A stretch of DNA of 64,000 bases, from the NCBI GenBank assembly GCA_963556195.1, contig OY744525.1, positions 81,654,040-81,718,039 on the forward strand, in the 5' to 3' direction. Below, in pieces: positions 1 to 11,319 of the stretch. The stretch is from Sepiola atlantica (lineage: Eukaryota > Mollusca > Cephalopoda > Sepiida > Sepiolidae). The notes beneath the pieces were generated by a model, which saw only the letters and a program-made list of their open reading frames with translations, was not told where the DNA came from and did not search any database. Numbering within the stretch: the stretch's first letter is position 1; every line of letters begins with the position of its first letter. Position numbers and translations under genes: made by a program.

Positions 1-747
1 AACAAACAATTAATAAAACCGTCTTTTTTTTTCTTCCAAGTGAATGTCATTTCTTTTTCTTTTAAAGTTTATTTTGGCTAAAAGTTCCTCCTTTCTTTTT
101 AATTTAATTTAATTTTTCTCTTTTCAATTAAAAAAACACCCAAAGTTCATTCATTCTTTATTACCATTTTATTTTTTATCTATCAAAACAGAATTTTTTT
201 TTATGAAAGGAAAAAAACATTATTTTTTTTTCCATTTTATCATTTTTGTTTTTATTCAGTAAATTTTTTTCTTGTTTCAAAAAATGTCTCATTTTTTAAA
301 TTCCACTTTTATCCATATGTTTGTTTTTTCAATTCTTTTTCTTTGATTTAGAATTCTTCAATTTTCTTTCAGCTTATTTCATTTGTCAGCTTTTTCCTTG
401 CCTTTTTCTGTATCAATATCTGTTTAGCCATTCTCCACAAGAAATCATATCATATCCTTCCAATCCATTCAATATTTAAATTCTTTCCTCTTTCAGATGA
501 TCAGACTTTGCCTTTCCGTTTGCGTGGAAGATTTATCTCCCTTGATTTGCACTCTTCTTGTTTTCATTCCTTCAATGAGTTAATATCTTTTTCTTTATTT
601 TCATTTTCATTTAAACTTCGTTTCACATTTTCATTCTGTTTCTTTCTCTTTTTTTTCTTCTCTGCTTTCTTTCTTTATTCTAGCCCGGCTTGAAAGACAT
701 TTTAAAAAAGACATTAAAAAAAGTCACTGATATGATTTCTTGCTTGA
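1..747. other. T-rich 3' flank of the M13 gene, no gene seen
   Basis: Very T/pyrimidine-rich on the plus strand (A-rich in transcript sense). Short reading frames here are low-complexity and have no recognisable domain. It probably holds the 3' UTR and end of the gene. Confidence 0.5.
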
Positions 748-753
748 TTTATT
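748..753 (-). terminator. Possible poly(A) signal AATAAA for the M13 gene
   Basis: AATAAA on the minus strand 74 bases past the stop codon; a second lies at 674-679. Neither is proven to be used, since AATAAA is frequent in AT-rich DNA. Confidence 0.35.
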
Positions 754-826
754 TTGTTAAAACCTTTTTCTTCTTCTTATCCAACCGGTTTTCTTTTGGC
801 TTCATATTTGAAAAAAAAAATGTTGT

Positions 827-926
827 TCACCAAACTTCACATTTTGTTGACGGGTTCATTTCAGACGTGAATGGACAGTCAAAGACGGAAGAGAAGGCTC
901 GAGAATTTGAGATGGCACCGATAACC
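827..926 (-). CDS. M13 peptidase terminal exon with stop (KCEVW*)
   Basis: 1 nt, 32 codons and a TGA stop, after acceptor [30 protein letters not shown] then [12 protein letters not shown] is the canonical M13 C-terminus 'RVIG...N...F...F.C....MNP..KC.VW', with both cysteines. The first base completes the Arg codon begun in 5959-6035. It is separated from that exon by 5 kb holding a Penelope-like fragment, an inverted repeat and a LINE. Confidence 0.97.
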
Positions 927-2829
927 CTGGAATAAGAAAACACTCAGTTAGTAAACTCTAGGTACGTGCAAAATCAATGACCTGTTCCCAAAATGTACAA
1001 ACATTTTGACCCCCCCCCCTCCACTTAAAAATTCACTAAAATTCAGGAAATCAACTAATTTTAATGAAATTTTCAATATTTATTAATCAACAATTAAGGA
1101 ATATAATGAAACCATTATTTAAAAAAAAAATCTTTGTGAAAATCTATGTTTTTTTAAAACAAAATACACCTTTTACTAAAATTATTTTTATATATTAATC
1201 AAAAGAAATGCATTATTTTTTTTGTTTTTTTTTATGAAAATAAATCATTGTAGATGCTAACAATTAACAAAGTTAAAAAATTTTTTTTTTATATATTACG
1301 AAAAAGGCCCCTAAATACCGTGTTAATAAAATCACTATAACTCGAAGAAAATGTTTTTTTTTTTGAATTAGCGATATTATTATTGAATAAAGGATTGTTT
1401 AATCAATATTTTAACCCAAAAAATAATATAATTGCAAATAATATTTTATGTGATTATAATGATTAGAATTTCTGGAAAATAAAAAATGCAACATAATTAT
1501 ATTTCCCTTTCGTACATGAACGTGTCACCAACAGCTCAAGAATTTTTTTTTTATAATCTTGAAAATAAACCAAATATTGAAAAAATTTAGACTCAGGAAC
1601 ATAACGCAAAAAAGAATTTAAAAAATTGAATAATTTCTACTAACGATTCACTTGGAGCGCTATGGAAGCCACATTCTATAATAAACAGGCGCAATTAGAC
1701 CTCCCACCACTCTCCCCATAAAATTTTATTTTCAGAGATTCATCGATTTCGTTAATTTCACAATTCATTATCAATTACTTGGAAAGATAAAACGTAAGTT
1801 TGCCCTTGTTTTTGTCATTAATAAATATTATTTAAAAATTATTTATTAATAAATAAATAGTTCAAATATGACATTTTCTTTAAAAAGTGAATTCTATTTA
1901 TTTAATTATAAATAATTGTTAATGTTTTAATTTTGTTTTAATGAATAAATTGTAAGTGTAGTCATTGACTTTAATCTACTTTTTCACACTTAAAATAAAA
2001 AATACACTTTATTTTAAAAGGAATTAATGTAATTTATCGTTATGACACGTTAAGAATAAATCGAATAACTAGTTTTTAATCATGTAAAAAAAATTGATAA
2101 AATTGACGCAGTTCGTAAAAATAATTTTTAACATTTAAAAAAAGTTTTATTTCAAATTCTAAGGAAAAAGATTGGTAAAAAGACGTCATCAATAATTTAA
2201 GAGTATTACTGAATAAAAAAACTAATACCAAGTTAAATATGACTCTTTTTAGTTAAAATTAAAGAAAATCTTAATTGCGTACATTCACAAATATTTTAAT
2301 TAAATAAGCATTTCCTTTTTTATTACAACAAAATAAGGGTACTCAAATTTCTTTATAACCTTAAAAAGAATAAAGAAATTAATGGATAATAATTTTTCAA
2401 CTTATATAAACTATTACAAAACCATTTTATATATAAAGTTAAAAATGATAAATTATGACATTTTTGTCTTCCATATATTTTGCATAGCGATAGTCAATTG
2501 GTAAACAAAGTCGTTTTCCGATTAACTGATGCCGGATTTGACTATTTTATGACTTTTGGGGGGATAATTTTGCTAATTTTCAGTAAAACGTAAGAATTTT
2601 TTTTTAAAATTCAGTATCTTATGACTTTAATTTAATAATTATCTTTGAAATAGTTCCGAAATCTTATATTTATCTTTCAAGTAAAGCCTGCCTATTTAAA
2701 AAAATTTGTCAATACATTCTCATCTACAAAATCAATATTTCATTTTGAATAGCCATTTCTTTTTCTTTACCGTTGTATGTAAACATTTCGTAAGAATTAC
2801 CATCACCAGTTTAACGTCCATTTTACATG
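927..2829. other. AT-rich intron, no feature recognised
   Basis: Part of the last intron of the M13 gene. It is AT-rich with many short A and T runs; no repeat family or reading frame was recognised. Confidence 0.5.
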
Positions 2830-2834
2830 CTGAC

Positions 2835-3040
2835 ATGTGTTGGACAGCTTTATAAATTGAATTGCAAACTAACCTATCTCTGGACAGGTTTTCATTTATC
2901 CCTCTTTCTCTTGTCCATCCTCATCACTTCCTCCCATGTTTTTCTTGGCCTTCCACTGTGAACTAACCCTGCTACCTTAACTGTTCTCTATCTACTAACT
3001 CAAGAATTCTCATCTATTTATTCAACATGGCCATATCATT
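2835..3040 (-). mobile_element. LINE fragment (family B, C-terminal tail of reverse transcriptase ORF)
   Basis: The minus strand reads in pieces as VKVAGLVHSGRPRKTWEEV, the basic tail found after the RT domain of non-LTR retrotransposons ('W.GHV.R... GRPRKTW.EV'). The same segment recurs at 55738-56010 on the plus strand. Truncated, with stops. Confidence 0.65.
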
Positions 3041-3410
3041 CAAAGCAATGTTATTATTAATGTTGTTATTATTATAAATTATTTACTTAATAAATCGAAC
3101 TCTACATTTCAGATATTTATTTTTCCACATGTAACACATTACTTCATCGATTACTATTTCGTTTTAAAACAATTATTTAAATAGATAAGTTCCACAAAAA
3201 AATTTTGTACACACCAGTTTTTAAACCATAAATTTTAACAAATATTTGAAGTAATACTTTTTATGCCCCAAAACAAAACAAATTTGGGCACTTCTGTAGT
3301 ATATATGAAGCAGCTGCCGATTAAGAAATCGAAATTGAAGAGTTTCGTTTTTTTTTCTCCAAGTACCATTCATTCAGAATTCACCGGAAGTTGAATTTAG
3401 TATTTAGAAA

Positions 3411-3944
3411 ATGGAGTTAAATGAGATTAATCTTCGAGACATTGGTAATTTAATGAACCAGCTGCAAAAAACAATAGATTGCCGGAAAACAACGTTGAGT
3501 AGTTTACTCATGTTGAGGGTAGTTTACACGACTCGAACCTTTTTCTCTTCTTTTCGTAAGGATGTTTTGCCAGCCATTCAAAAGAATTCTGTAGTTTATA
3601 AATTCATGTGTCAGTGTGGAGCTGACTACGTTGGCAAGACATCCCAAAGATTAGAATTTAGAATATCCCAACACATACCACGTGATATTCGCCTACACAA
3701 GGTTTTGAGATCATCCGGGAACTTCCAGGCACAGGAATCAGCCATCGGTAATCACCTCGTTAGTACAAATAGTTGTTCTGACAGGTATTCCGATGGGTGG
3801 TTTTCTGTTTTACACAGTGCCAGGTCGAACTACCATCTCAATATTCTTGAGGCGTTAGTCATTAACAACTATCGACCTAGCCTGTGTAGACAAAAGATTT
3901 TGAAACATCAGTTGGAGATCTTTAATGATTCAAAGCCACCATAA
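3411..3944 (+). CDS. Penelope-like element fragment: GIY-YIG endonuclease domain
   Basis: A 177-codon open frame. Residues about 58-100 read QKNSVVYKFMCQCGADYVGK then TSQRLEFRISQHIP: the GIY-YIG nuclease fold of Penelope-like elements (variant 'VVYKF' and 'YVG', the catalytic Arg in QRLEFR, and a CxCG insertion typical of these elements). Near the end, LNILEALVINNYRPSLCRQK contains the expected metal-binding Glu. The RT domain that normally precedes it is absent, so this is a 5'-truncated copy. A T-rich run follows at 3960-3981. In an intron of the M13 gene, opposite strand. Confidence 0.85.
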   Translation: MELNEINLRDIGNLMNQLQKTIDCRKTTLSSLLMLRVVYTTRTFFSSFRKDVLPAIQKNSVVYKFMCQCGADYVGKTSQRLEFRISQHIPRDIRLHKVLRSSGNFQAQESAIGNHLVSTNSCSDRYSDGWFSVLHSARSNYHLNILEALVINNYRPSLCRQKILKHQLEIFNDSKPP

Positions 3945-4272
3945 CGTTGAGAGATTTAATTTTTTTTTTTTTTTTTTTTTTCCCTTCTCATTCGTTTCCT
4001 CTAACTGAAATAAGTTTTATTTATTTTTTTTTCTCCCCCCTTCATTTCTCATTCGACTTTTAGTTTTTAATTTACCATTCTGACGTTTCCTCTCAGAGGG
4101 TCAGACGACAAGGCCTTAAGGTAATTTTAACAATTTTCCTTTTTTTTTTCTTTTTCCCACTCGTCTGTTTCATTGATTTTAATAATGCTTCCTCTAAAAT
4201 TAATCCTACCATTCTGTTGTACACGTAATTTACTTACATATATATATATGTATGTAAAATGAAAAAAGTAAA

Positions 4273-4735
4273 GCAAAAACTATGTGATTTATATATTCAT
4301 CAATGTTTCGTCTTTATTGAAAGACTTCCTCAAGATGAACAAAGCAATGTAGAAAAATCATACAGAATATTAATTTTGATTTATCAGAAAGTGTCCAGAC
4401 TTCGGCATGGTTGTTGATGTGAACAAGCAGTGAATGAAAAACATGATTTTGGTTATAGCGTTATCAGCAGTGTCCTGTCTCCTTCAAAGGACGTGAAATG
4501 AATGGGATTGATGGCTTTGACTTATTAGTTTATGGCTATTTTAGCTAGGAAGTTTGTCGGGGTCAAAATATTTCACAGCCAAGCTTGGCTGGCAGTAGAT
4601 GTGGAGGACCGGGGTGGGGGGCAAGAACAACAAATATAATGAGAAAGTAGAGACGTGGAGATGTTTTCAACTGATTTCGAAACATAAAATATGATTAAAA
4701 ATAAACGTTGATGAATACATAAATCATATAGTTCT
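4273..4735. repeat. Inverted-repeat structure with 'fold-back' ends
   Basis: 4273-4316 (ACTATGTGATTTATATATTC...) is complementary to 4701-4735 (...GAATACATAAATCATATAGT). The ends carry a CGTTGATGAATA-type motif also seen at 41920-41935. (AT)n tracts lie on both sides. Confidence 0.6.
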
Positions 4736-4789
4736 TGGCTTTCCTTTTTTCATTGTACATTACGTTGGATCATTTTATCCCCACTTTTC

Positions 4790-4794
<5 letters not shown>

Positions 4795-4835
<41 letters not shown>
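4795..4835. repeat. (AT)n microsatellite
   Basis: About 40 bp, directly abutting the left arm of the inverted repeat 4838-5285. Confidence 0.95.
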
Positions 4836-4837
<2 letters not shown>

Positions 4838-4845
<8 letters not shown>

Positions 4846-5285
4846 CATTTTGCTACATTCCGGTGATCAAGATTTTATTTACCACAGCAATCATTTTTTC
4901 AAAACAAAAAAATTTGCTACGATTACGGATCCGTTTCTTTCACAGAAGAACAACCGGTATTTGTATGTCAATCCTGGATCTTTCTTCCATGGACTCATCA
5001 GAAAACCAGAATGTTCTCAATCAGAAAAAATACACAGAAATCCAAAAAACAAACAACTCACATTGAATTCATTACCATTAAGAGAGAGATTTAGAAATCT
5101 CCATGTATTTTTTTTTGATTGAGAACATTCTGGTTTTCTGATGAGTCCATGGAAGAAAGACATTGACATAAAAATACTGGTTGTTCTGTGAACGAAACGG
5201 ATCCATAATTGTAGCAAAATTTTTTTTGTTTTGAAAGGTGAATAAAATCTTGGTCATTGAAATGTAGCAAAATGTTGTTTATTTA
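4838..5285. repeat. Long inverted repeat (arms about 180-195 bp)
   Basis: Left arm 4838-5034 and right arm 5105-5285 are imperfect reverse complements: AACATTTTGCTACATT / AATGTAGCAAAATGTT at the outside, CTGATGAGTCCATGGAAGAA and complement in the middle. The spacer is about 70 bp. Reading frames in either arm mirror each other and are not genes. Confidence 0.85.
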
Positions 5286-5499
5286 TATTATTCTCTGGTG
5301 GTTGAATGTTCAATCCTCAGTACAGGCGATACTAAGAATACAATTACACATTACTTGAGACTTCTACCTGGTCATGGCTAATGGAACAAGAGCAAGCTAT
5401 CCCCATGGATTAAATAAAGTGTTCCGTTCAAAATTGTAGGTTGGGAAATTGGGTGGGGGTGGAGCGTAGGTGCCTACGTTAAGAAATTCATCTGAATTT

Positions 5500-5890
5500 C
5501 TGATTTTTTTGCCATTGGCCACTCACATCCCTGATGCTCCGATGAATTGGCTACTCTGGTGCCCTCTCGACGTAAATTCACTAGACCAACTCGACAATCG
5601 ACTAAATCCCATCCATTCACTGTGGAGGTCCCCAGATGCCGGAGAGCTTTCTACTCAAATAGCTTCTTTCCTCGTGCTGCTGGCCTATGGAACTCCCTCC
5701 CTGCTCCCTGTTTCCCCGACAGTACTGACATGCAGAAATTTAAAATTAATGTAAACAGACATCTCGCTGCGCAGATCCCAATTTAGTTTGACCCCCCGCC
5801 CCCCAACTTTCTCCCCTTTTCTTTCTTCTCAGTAGCCCCTTACGTCTACAGTGGCGGCCTGCCTTGTTTGCGGTGAACTACGTTAAGAAA
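5500..5890 (+). mobile_element. LINE family A (CR1/L2-like) 3' fragment
   Basis: Plus-strand frames read RSRRKFTRPTRQSTKSHPF and RRAFYSNSFFPRAAGLWNSL, the post-RT tail of a non-LTR retrotransposon, then a 3' UTR ending in CTACAGTGGCGGCCTGCC and a poly-A run at 5887-5901. Frameshifted and 5'-truncated. Further copies: 13590, 17060, 18085, 29725, 31170, 54545, 56320 and 59485. Confidence 0.85.
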
Positions 5891-5958
5891 AAAAAAAAAA
5901 AATTTTGCAAATTACTTTTCCTTAAAATTGAAAACGTGATCGCAACCGAATTGCTCAC

Positions 5959-6035
5959 CTTGCTTTCCCAGGAGCAAAATGATCTGTGAGAATCTGGTGC
6001 CAGATTCCTTCTTTCGTCCATCCTGAACAATACAT
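5959..6035 (-). CDS. M13 peptidase exon (MYCSGW...TDHFAPGKA)
   Basis: 25 codons plus 2 nt between acceptor GATTTCAG and donor CAAG|GTGAGCAA. It continues FAQ with MYCSGWTKEG, equivalent to 'FAQVWC'. ILTDHFAPGKAR aligns with neprilysin 'KTDVHSPGNFR': the transition-state histidine (H711) position holds Phe and a His occupies the position before it, while the substrate-binding Arg (R717) is kept across the junction. A LINE fragment lies just downstream in transcript direction. Confidence 0.95.
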
Positions 6036-6414
6036 CTGAAATCCAAGAAGGAAACCACCTTTTAGAAATGCAGCAAGGAAGAAAAAAAGTTATTTAGTTT
6101 TTTTTCAAATAAAACGTGCATAATTATTTCTCGCGGTGCGGTGTATGCGTGTTTGGTCAAATTTATATTGTTGCAGACTATGGAATTATCTTTTCAAATG
6201 GCCTCAGTAAAGCTTTTTAAAACGTTTTTTTCTTTCTTTCTTTTCAACATTTCTGAAAATAACATTTTTATTTGACATGAGGAAAATACTGGGTGCGCCT
6301 CCCAGTTTTATTATATATACAATTTAATTTATATTAAACATATTTGACACCAAAATAATGCTGTGTAAGTAAGCTATATATTTATTTCTATATCTAGGAA
6401 CCAAAGACGTTGAC

Positions 6415-6510
6415 TTTAGACAGGTGTTTGAACTCAGCGACTGGTGGTATAACCTTATCTAGCTACACCGATGAGTCTCAGATATATGTATGTGGATAAA
6501 TAAATAAAAT
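6415..6510 (+). mobile_element. tRNA-like SINE, degenerate, with hammerhead-like tail
   Basis: TGTTTGAACTCAGCGACTGG resembles a box B region. It is followed by CGATGAGTCTCAGATATATG and TATGTGGATAAATAAA, the degraded form of the tail shared by the SINEs at 9038, 47612 and 60016. Confidence 0.5.
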
Positions 6511-6749
6511 ATTTATTATCAAAATATTTAATTGCTTCCTTTAAAGGTAAAGCACTCTGTAAGGTAAATATGAAAAGCTTCTAAATTAAAGCAATATTGC
6601 ATCGTTCGCTCCCCTTATCAGGAAGTATGAACACTGCAGAGAATCTTAAATAATTATATATTTCACTTTTATTTTGTAAGGTTATATCAGTGGCCGAGCG
6701 GAGAAAGACGTTGAATGGAAGTCAAAGGTGACTTTTTTGATTATTTTTT

Positions 6750-7065
6750 AAATCCTTTTCCTCCCACTAGTGGACCAGCGACCTAGTGCTCTTTTCCAGT
6801 GTATACAGGGATCTCAGCATATTTGCTAGTACTTTGAATCCGCATGAGTCGTCTTCAGGCACGTAATGTTGGTGGTACAATGAATTAAAAACCGGTGAAT
6901 TTATTATGAAAGTTCGATTAAAGACTCTTTCCACACCCTCGTACCGGACCTAGTTGATGGTAGGTTCATGCGCCCAGATAATATGGTGAATTCCTGTATA
7001 CACTGTAACAGAGCGCGACGTTGCTGCTCCGCCAGTGGGAGAAAAAAAAGATAAAAAAGGATTTA
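6750..7065. repeat. Inverted-repeat element (arms about 60-75 bp)
   Basis: 6750-6812 (AAATCCTTTT...CCCACTAGTGG...GTATACAGG) pairs with 6991-7065 (CCTGTATACACTG...CCAGTGGGAG...AAAAGGATTT). The centre (GGTGAATTTATTATGAAAGT) is shared with the element at 42330. Confidence 0.75.
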
Positions 7066-7114
7066 GTTTCTCTGCAATCAAACGTCTATTAGTGAAAGAA
7101 TTCTGCCGCAATAT

Positions 7115-7118
<4 letters not shown>

Positions 7119-7174
<56 letters not shown>
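7119..7174. repeat. (AT)n microsatellite
   Basis: About 56 bp, in the intron 18 bases past the donor of the 7193-7288 exon. Confidence 0.95.
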
Positions 7175-7177
<3 letters not shown>

Positions 7178-7192
7178 TAAATAATTTCTTAC

Positions 7193-7288
7193 CTGGGCAA
7201 AGCTGACATAGAAGAGTTGTGTGGGAGTGAGATCAATTCCTGGAAGTGGTTTTTCTTCTCCATGCTCTTCAATCCATAATAAATATGC
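7193..7288 (-). CDS. M13 peptidase exon (LPGIDLTPTQLFYVSFAQ)
   Basis: 32 codons in phase 0-0 between acceptor CTTTACAG and donor CAG|GTAAGAAA. AYLLWIEEHGEEKPLPGIDL then TPTQLFYVSFAQ matches the family 'AY..W......E..LPG......LFF..FAQ'. An (AT)n tract of about 55 bp starts 18 bases from the donor. Confidence 0.97.
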
Positions 7289-7629
7289 CTGTAAAGCATA
7301 CCAAGAGAATATTAGACGACAGTAGTATAATCAACTACAATATTCAATGATTATTAATAATATTATAATACGCTTTGTATGGCTCTCTCCACCTAGTGGG
7401 GGATGTTGTCTTCTATTCCCTACAGCCTCTTTCAAGAAACGTTGCTAGTCTTTTTCTACTCTATCGTTATTTTCATGGTAGGTGCTCGACTGGGCTCCAA
7501 TCTATGGTTCTCCCTTGTAAAACATTTACAACAAGAACTCGTCTAGCTACAACAACTGTAAATAATTTTCCTTTCTCTCTCTGTGTATTGATTTACTCCT
7601 CTCCAGGAGTTAGACACAAGGCCAGTTTT

Positions 7630-7925
7630 TATCTTACTCCCACAAGTAAGATGTGACCCAAGGAAAGTGAGGTTTAAAAATTGCCTGGGCAGCCCCGTCG
7701 GCATTCCCTGGTAAGGGCGCCTCAGGCAGTAAGCAATAAACTTACTCCTCCCCAAAGAGGGAAGGCGAAGCCTGGGATGGTGAACCTCCTAGAACTGCAC
7801 AGGACAGACCCATTGACCGGCGTAAATCAAGCCCCGAAGGCCAAGACAATACCAGTCTATGGGGTGCAGTATCCATCGGAACAGATACTACACTTTGATC
7901 TTAGCCAAAAGGCCAAGAATGGTAA
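7630..7925 (-). mobile_element. U2 snRNA-headed SINE
   Basis: On the minus strand the element begins at 7925 with GGCCTTTTGGCTAAGATCAA then AGTGTAGTATCTGTTC, the 5' end of U2 snRNA. A body with CCTGAGGCGCCCTTACCAGG follows. The body recurs at 11320-11540 and the head at 19199, 37072 and 38825. The open frames across it are not genes. Confidence 0.8.
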
Positions 7926-8219
7926 CTAAACGGAACATTTATGAGCAAAGTTTCTTTGCAAAAACTGCCAGTCTGTCGAACGCAATCCCATGGTGTTGCT
8001 TTCCAGCTAACTACAGCATGATCGTTTTCAAGTTCAATGTTAACAAATTCTTGTTGAACCATCCTCTGAAATAATCTAATTTCTGGCCAGTCTCAACCAT
8101 CGTTACCAATTCTCATGTTGTTTTACTGTCCTCCTGATAAATTCATTAACTCTTATCCTTGAGTGGCCTATGGGCCTTAATAAGCGATGACTCTTTAGTA
8201 CATTAAAAAATCTGTTTCA

Positions 8220-8220
<1 letters not shown>

Positions 8221-8259
<39 letters not shown>

Positions 8260-8266
8260 ATATATA
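8221..8266. repeat. (AT)n microsatellite
   Basis: About 46 bp, next to a short repeat (AATGAAAGTTTATGAAAAAA at 8267) that recurs at 8597. Confidence 0.9.
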
Positions 8267-8756
8267 AATGAAAGTTTATGAAAAAAAAAAATCTGTTACG
8301 ATTTTTCTTTTAAAATTAATATCGCATCTTAAACATGCTTTGAAGGTATTTTATTTTATCTCATTCCTTATTAAATTTCATTTAGATGCTTACAAAAAAA
8401 AATATGAACTTTAATTTTATAACTATCTCGTGAGCATGCGCGATTTCATATTTGAAAGTGAGAAAAAAAAAAACATCCAACTCACACGCCCGGTTTACAC
8501 CAGCAGGAGCGGGACGGTCCCATAACATCGGGATTTGCAGATACATTGAAAAAGCCAATTTTACTTGGCAAAATATTTGTAATTGCTATAAACTAAAAAT
8601 GAAAGTTTATAAAAAAAAAAAAATCTGTTACGATTTTTCTTTTAAAATTAATATCGCATCTTAAACATGCTTTGAAGGCATTTTATTTTACCTCATTCCT
8701 TATTATTAAATTTCAATTAGATGCTTGCAAAAAAAAATATGAACTTTAATTTTATA
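8267..8756 (+). repeat. Direct duplication flanking 8400-8596
   Basis: 8267-8425 and 8597-8756 are near-identical direct copies (AATGAAAGTTTATAAAAAAA, ATCTGTTACGATTTTTCTTT, TTAAACATGCTTTGAAGGCA), offset about 330 bp, possibly terminal repeats of a small element or a local duplication. Confidence 0.75.
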
Positions 8757-8770
8757 TATATATATAAGAA

Positions 8771-9320
8771 AAAAAACCCAACGTTGTTATCTCCCCTAAC
8801 AGGGATATACATGCGACTGGGGACCGCTTGTGAATTTGTTATTCCCATGAAACTTCCTCATTTGGAGGAAGCCGGTTCAACCTGCCCAGGGTGAATGCCG
8901 TACTAGGGTAGGTACAACTACCTACTTTTTCATTGTGCTCATAACACCATATTACTTTCTTTGTTTTTACTGGTTTACAAGACCCAGGGTTGTAAGTTCG
9001 AACCTGTTGGTAGGTAGATCAGTTGTTTAAATCTATACTGATGAGTCTTCAAAAGACCAAACAAGCTTGTCTGTAGATGAATAAATGATATTTAATTATT
9101 ATTATATGTATATACACTACTAAAACCCTGTGGATCTCGCTTGTTTGTCCCCGTGCACACTGGATGATGTCATTCATCAAAACAGATGGGTATGATCATG
9201 CAGAGTGGAAGAATACACTAAACGATGACATTGTCCGTTAAAACATGAGACAGAGGTGGGGAGGGGGAGAAGAAATCCTTTGACATTTTATCTAGACGAC
9301 CCATGACCCAAACCATCTAA
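8771..9320 (+). repeat. 550-bp duplicated block, copy 1
   Basis: Aligns to 11911-12460 at a constant 3140-base offset with about ten substitutions and no net indel. Contains a GGTTCAACC box (8873-8882), a tRNA-like SINE (8975-9085) and a segment starting ACTAAAACCC (9119). Confidence 0.95.
8975..9085 (+). mobile_element. tRNA-like SINE with hammerhead-like tail, copy 1
   Basis: GGGTTGTAAGTTCGAACC carries a pol III box B-like core. Then CTGATGAGTCTTCAAAAGAC at 9038 followed by CAAACAAGCTTGTCTGTAGA fits the hammerhead layout, except for a C where the core needs G (GACCAAAC for GACGAAAC). Confidence 0.7.
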
Positions 9321-9334
9321 CATATATATATATA

Positions 9335-10040
9335 TTATATTTATCGTTAGTCTATATATTCGTTTGTGTCTAAAACAAAGGGAGATAATCTCTATTGATA
9401 TAGAGTTAGGTAAGTGTATATTTTTATATATTTGTATGTACAGGGTTCACTGCTAAACTAATTAATCGATCATTATGAATTTTGGAGCACGGCTGCTATA
9501 CATAAGGATGGGCAATGTGGGCTACATTTAGTTATATGCAAAGGGGGCAAAGAGAGGGTGGAAGCCCTCTGTGAAAATTCAGATACTTCTGATTCCTTTT
9601 GAAATTCTATCAATAGCTATTAGACATCAATTAAAGCTATTCCCAAAATGTCAACTTCTTTGGGGTACTTTTAAAAGATTTTAAGGGGGGGGGGGGATAT
9701 TATGGTTACAACCTCCCATTTGAAAATTCAAATATTTCCGATTTTCACTAAGTTTGATTCATAGTTATTAAACACCAATTAAGTAAGATTTCTGTGAATT
9801 TCAATTTCTTCTTAAGACCCCTTAAACTTAAGCCTTAAATTTGAGACATTTTCTAAAATCAAAATCATGTAATGGATTTTGATCAAAATTAGAATAAGGA
9901 TTCTAAAAAATAAATTTTATTAGCATGATTTCTTGATTTTAATCTTCGTAAAGGGGACATAAAAGTGGTGCAAAACTGTTCTGTTCGGGGAATTCATTTT
10001 ACCTGTCCTGAGACAGGTATTCTTATAGTTTATGTATAAA
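9335..10040 (+). mobile_element. Dispersed repeat, putative non-autonomous Helitron, copy 1
   Basis: Shares TTTGTATGTACAGG, CTAAACTAATTAATCGATCA and TTCTTCTTAAGACCCCTTAA with 25310-25837 in the same order. The 3' end has the hairpin CCTGTCCTGAGACAGG followed by TATTCTTATAG; the other copy ends TTCTTCTAGT, matching the Helitron hairpin-CTRRT ending. No coding capacity. Confidence 0.55.
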
Positions 10041-10544
10041 TATTTATTCTTTAGTATCTAAAACAAAGGAAGGTAATTCAGTATATATCCAAGTGAAAGC
10101 AAACTCAAGTGTATGAGGATCTGCTGATGCAAAGTATTAGCAGTAAAGTCGTTTGTAAAAAAAAAATAACCACATTTTGAATGTTATTAGTTGGGGACTA
10201 AAATTTGTAAAGGAAAAATAACAACAACTCTAAAAATTCAACAAATTTTGTTTCATTGGAAAATAATGCAAGATCTTTCCTGATGAAGTAAACAGTTAAA
10301 TTCAATGATGCACAAATAAGGTATTTAATTCTTTTAACAGGCTTTCTTGAAATCATGTTATTCAATTTGTGGAGCACCAACTGATGCTGGTGTCACCTTT
10401 TTTTTTTGGAGGGAGGGAGGGAGGGAGCCAAATTGTGGGATTTTTTTAATTTCATATAGTATTATTATTTTTATTTTTATGATTATTATTATTTTTAAAA
10501 ATTATTTTTATTTATTAGATATCTATATCTTATTGAACTTTGTG

Positions 10545-10850
10545 CGATAGACCAAGAAATGCAGATATCAGAAAGAGGCTTAATATTAACAGATCCATCA
10601 ACGTTATTCGAAACAAAGGATTAACATGGATTGGACATGTTTTTCAGCGACGAAACTCCATCTATGTAAAGAAAACATATCAAAAAGATAGGTCAACCAG
10701 ATAAGGGTTGAGACTGGCATGCCGCCCTTGACAGCTGAAAGATTGTCCCAAGACCATGATAAGTGGCGGAATTTTGTTTTTAAGGATGTGGTGAAGCTCT
10801 CTGGAGTAAGCAAATAAGTCACGTATATGTGATAGGTTTTAATTGTTACT
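10545..10850 (+). mobile_element. LINE fragment (reverse transcriptase C-terminal tail)
   Basis: The plus strand reads RNADIRKRLNINRSINVIRN, then KGLTWIGHVFQRRNSIYVKK: the 'W.GHV.R' tail of a non-LTR RT ORF, with stops further on. Confidence 0.65.
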
Positions 10851-11035
10851 TCAATTACTTTTCTCAAGCCGAAATCAGAAAACTTTTCCGCCACTCCAGT
10901 TCAACTGATTGAGACGTAATTACAATTTTAATAACTTGTTTATAGAGTTTCAAACAAAATACATTTACAATTTTGTAAAAAAAAAAAGGTCGTTTTTTTT
11001 TCTATGCTGAGCTTTAAAAGTAATTCGCAACTTAC

Positions 11036-11101
11036 CACATACGCAGCCCGAAGACCTCCATTATCGGCAATATTTTCATCTAGTGTCATGTCACCATCCA
11101 C
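11036..11101 (-). CDS. M13 peptidase exon with ENIAD zinc motif
   Basis: 22 codons in phase 0-0 between acceptor GCTGCCAG and donor GTG|GTAAGTTG. VDGDMTLDENIADNGGLRAA contains ExxxD, in which the Glu is the third zinc ligand and the Asp is a conserved partner (neprilysin E646 and D650). The usual 'LGENIAD' is LDENIAD here. Confidence 0.98.
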
Positions 11102-11319
11102 CTGGCAGCAAATAAAAAAAAAATATAACACATCATTATGCATAAAGCCATTTTTAAAATAAAACATTTTCCTCTAATTCATATAAAAAGACATTAACCC
11201 TTTCCCCCGCACTAATAAACTCGCCGCAAAGAAAGCCGTCACTTTTCTTAGGCCAATCATATCAGTCGCAAATCCATATTCGACAATCAGTTCAACATAA
11301 ACAGGACTATTGCGGTGGA

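Noticed and set aside
4990..5215. CTGATGAG followed later by CGAAAC as another hammerhead
   Set aside because: The spacing would need a long stem II that I could not pair; CTGATGAGTCCATGG here is better explained as part of the inverted repeat.
4850..5217. Three overlapping frames of 66-90 codons on both strands
   Set aside because: They are mirror images produced by the inverted repeat and have no domain features.
7375..8074. Several 70-93-codon frames
   Set aside because: They lie across the U2-headed SINE and its flanks; no conserved protein motif.
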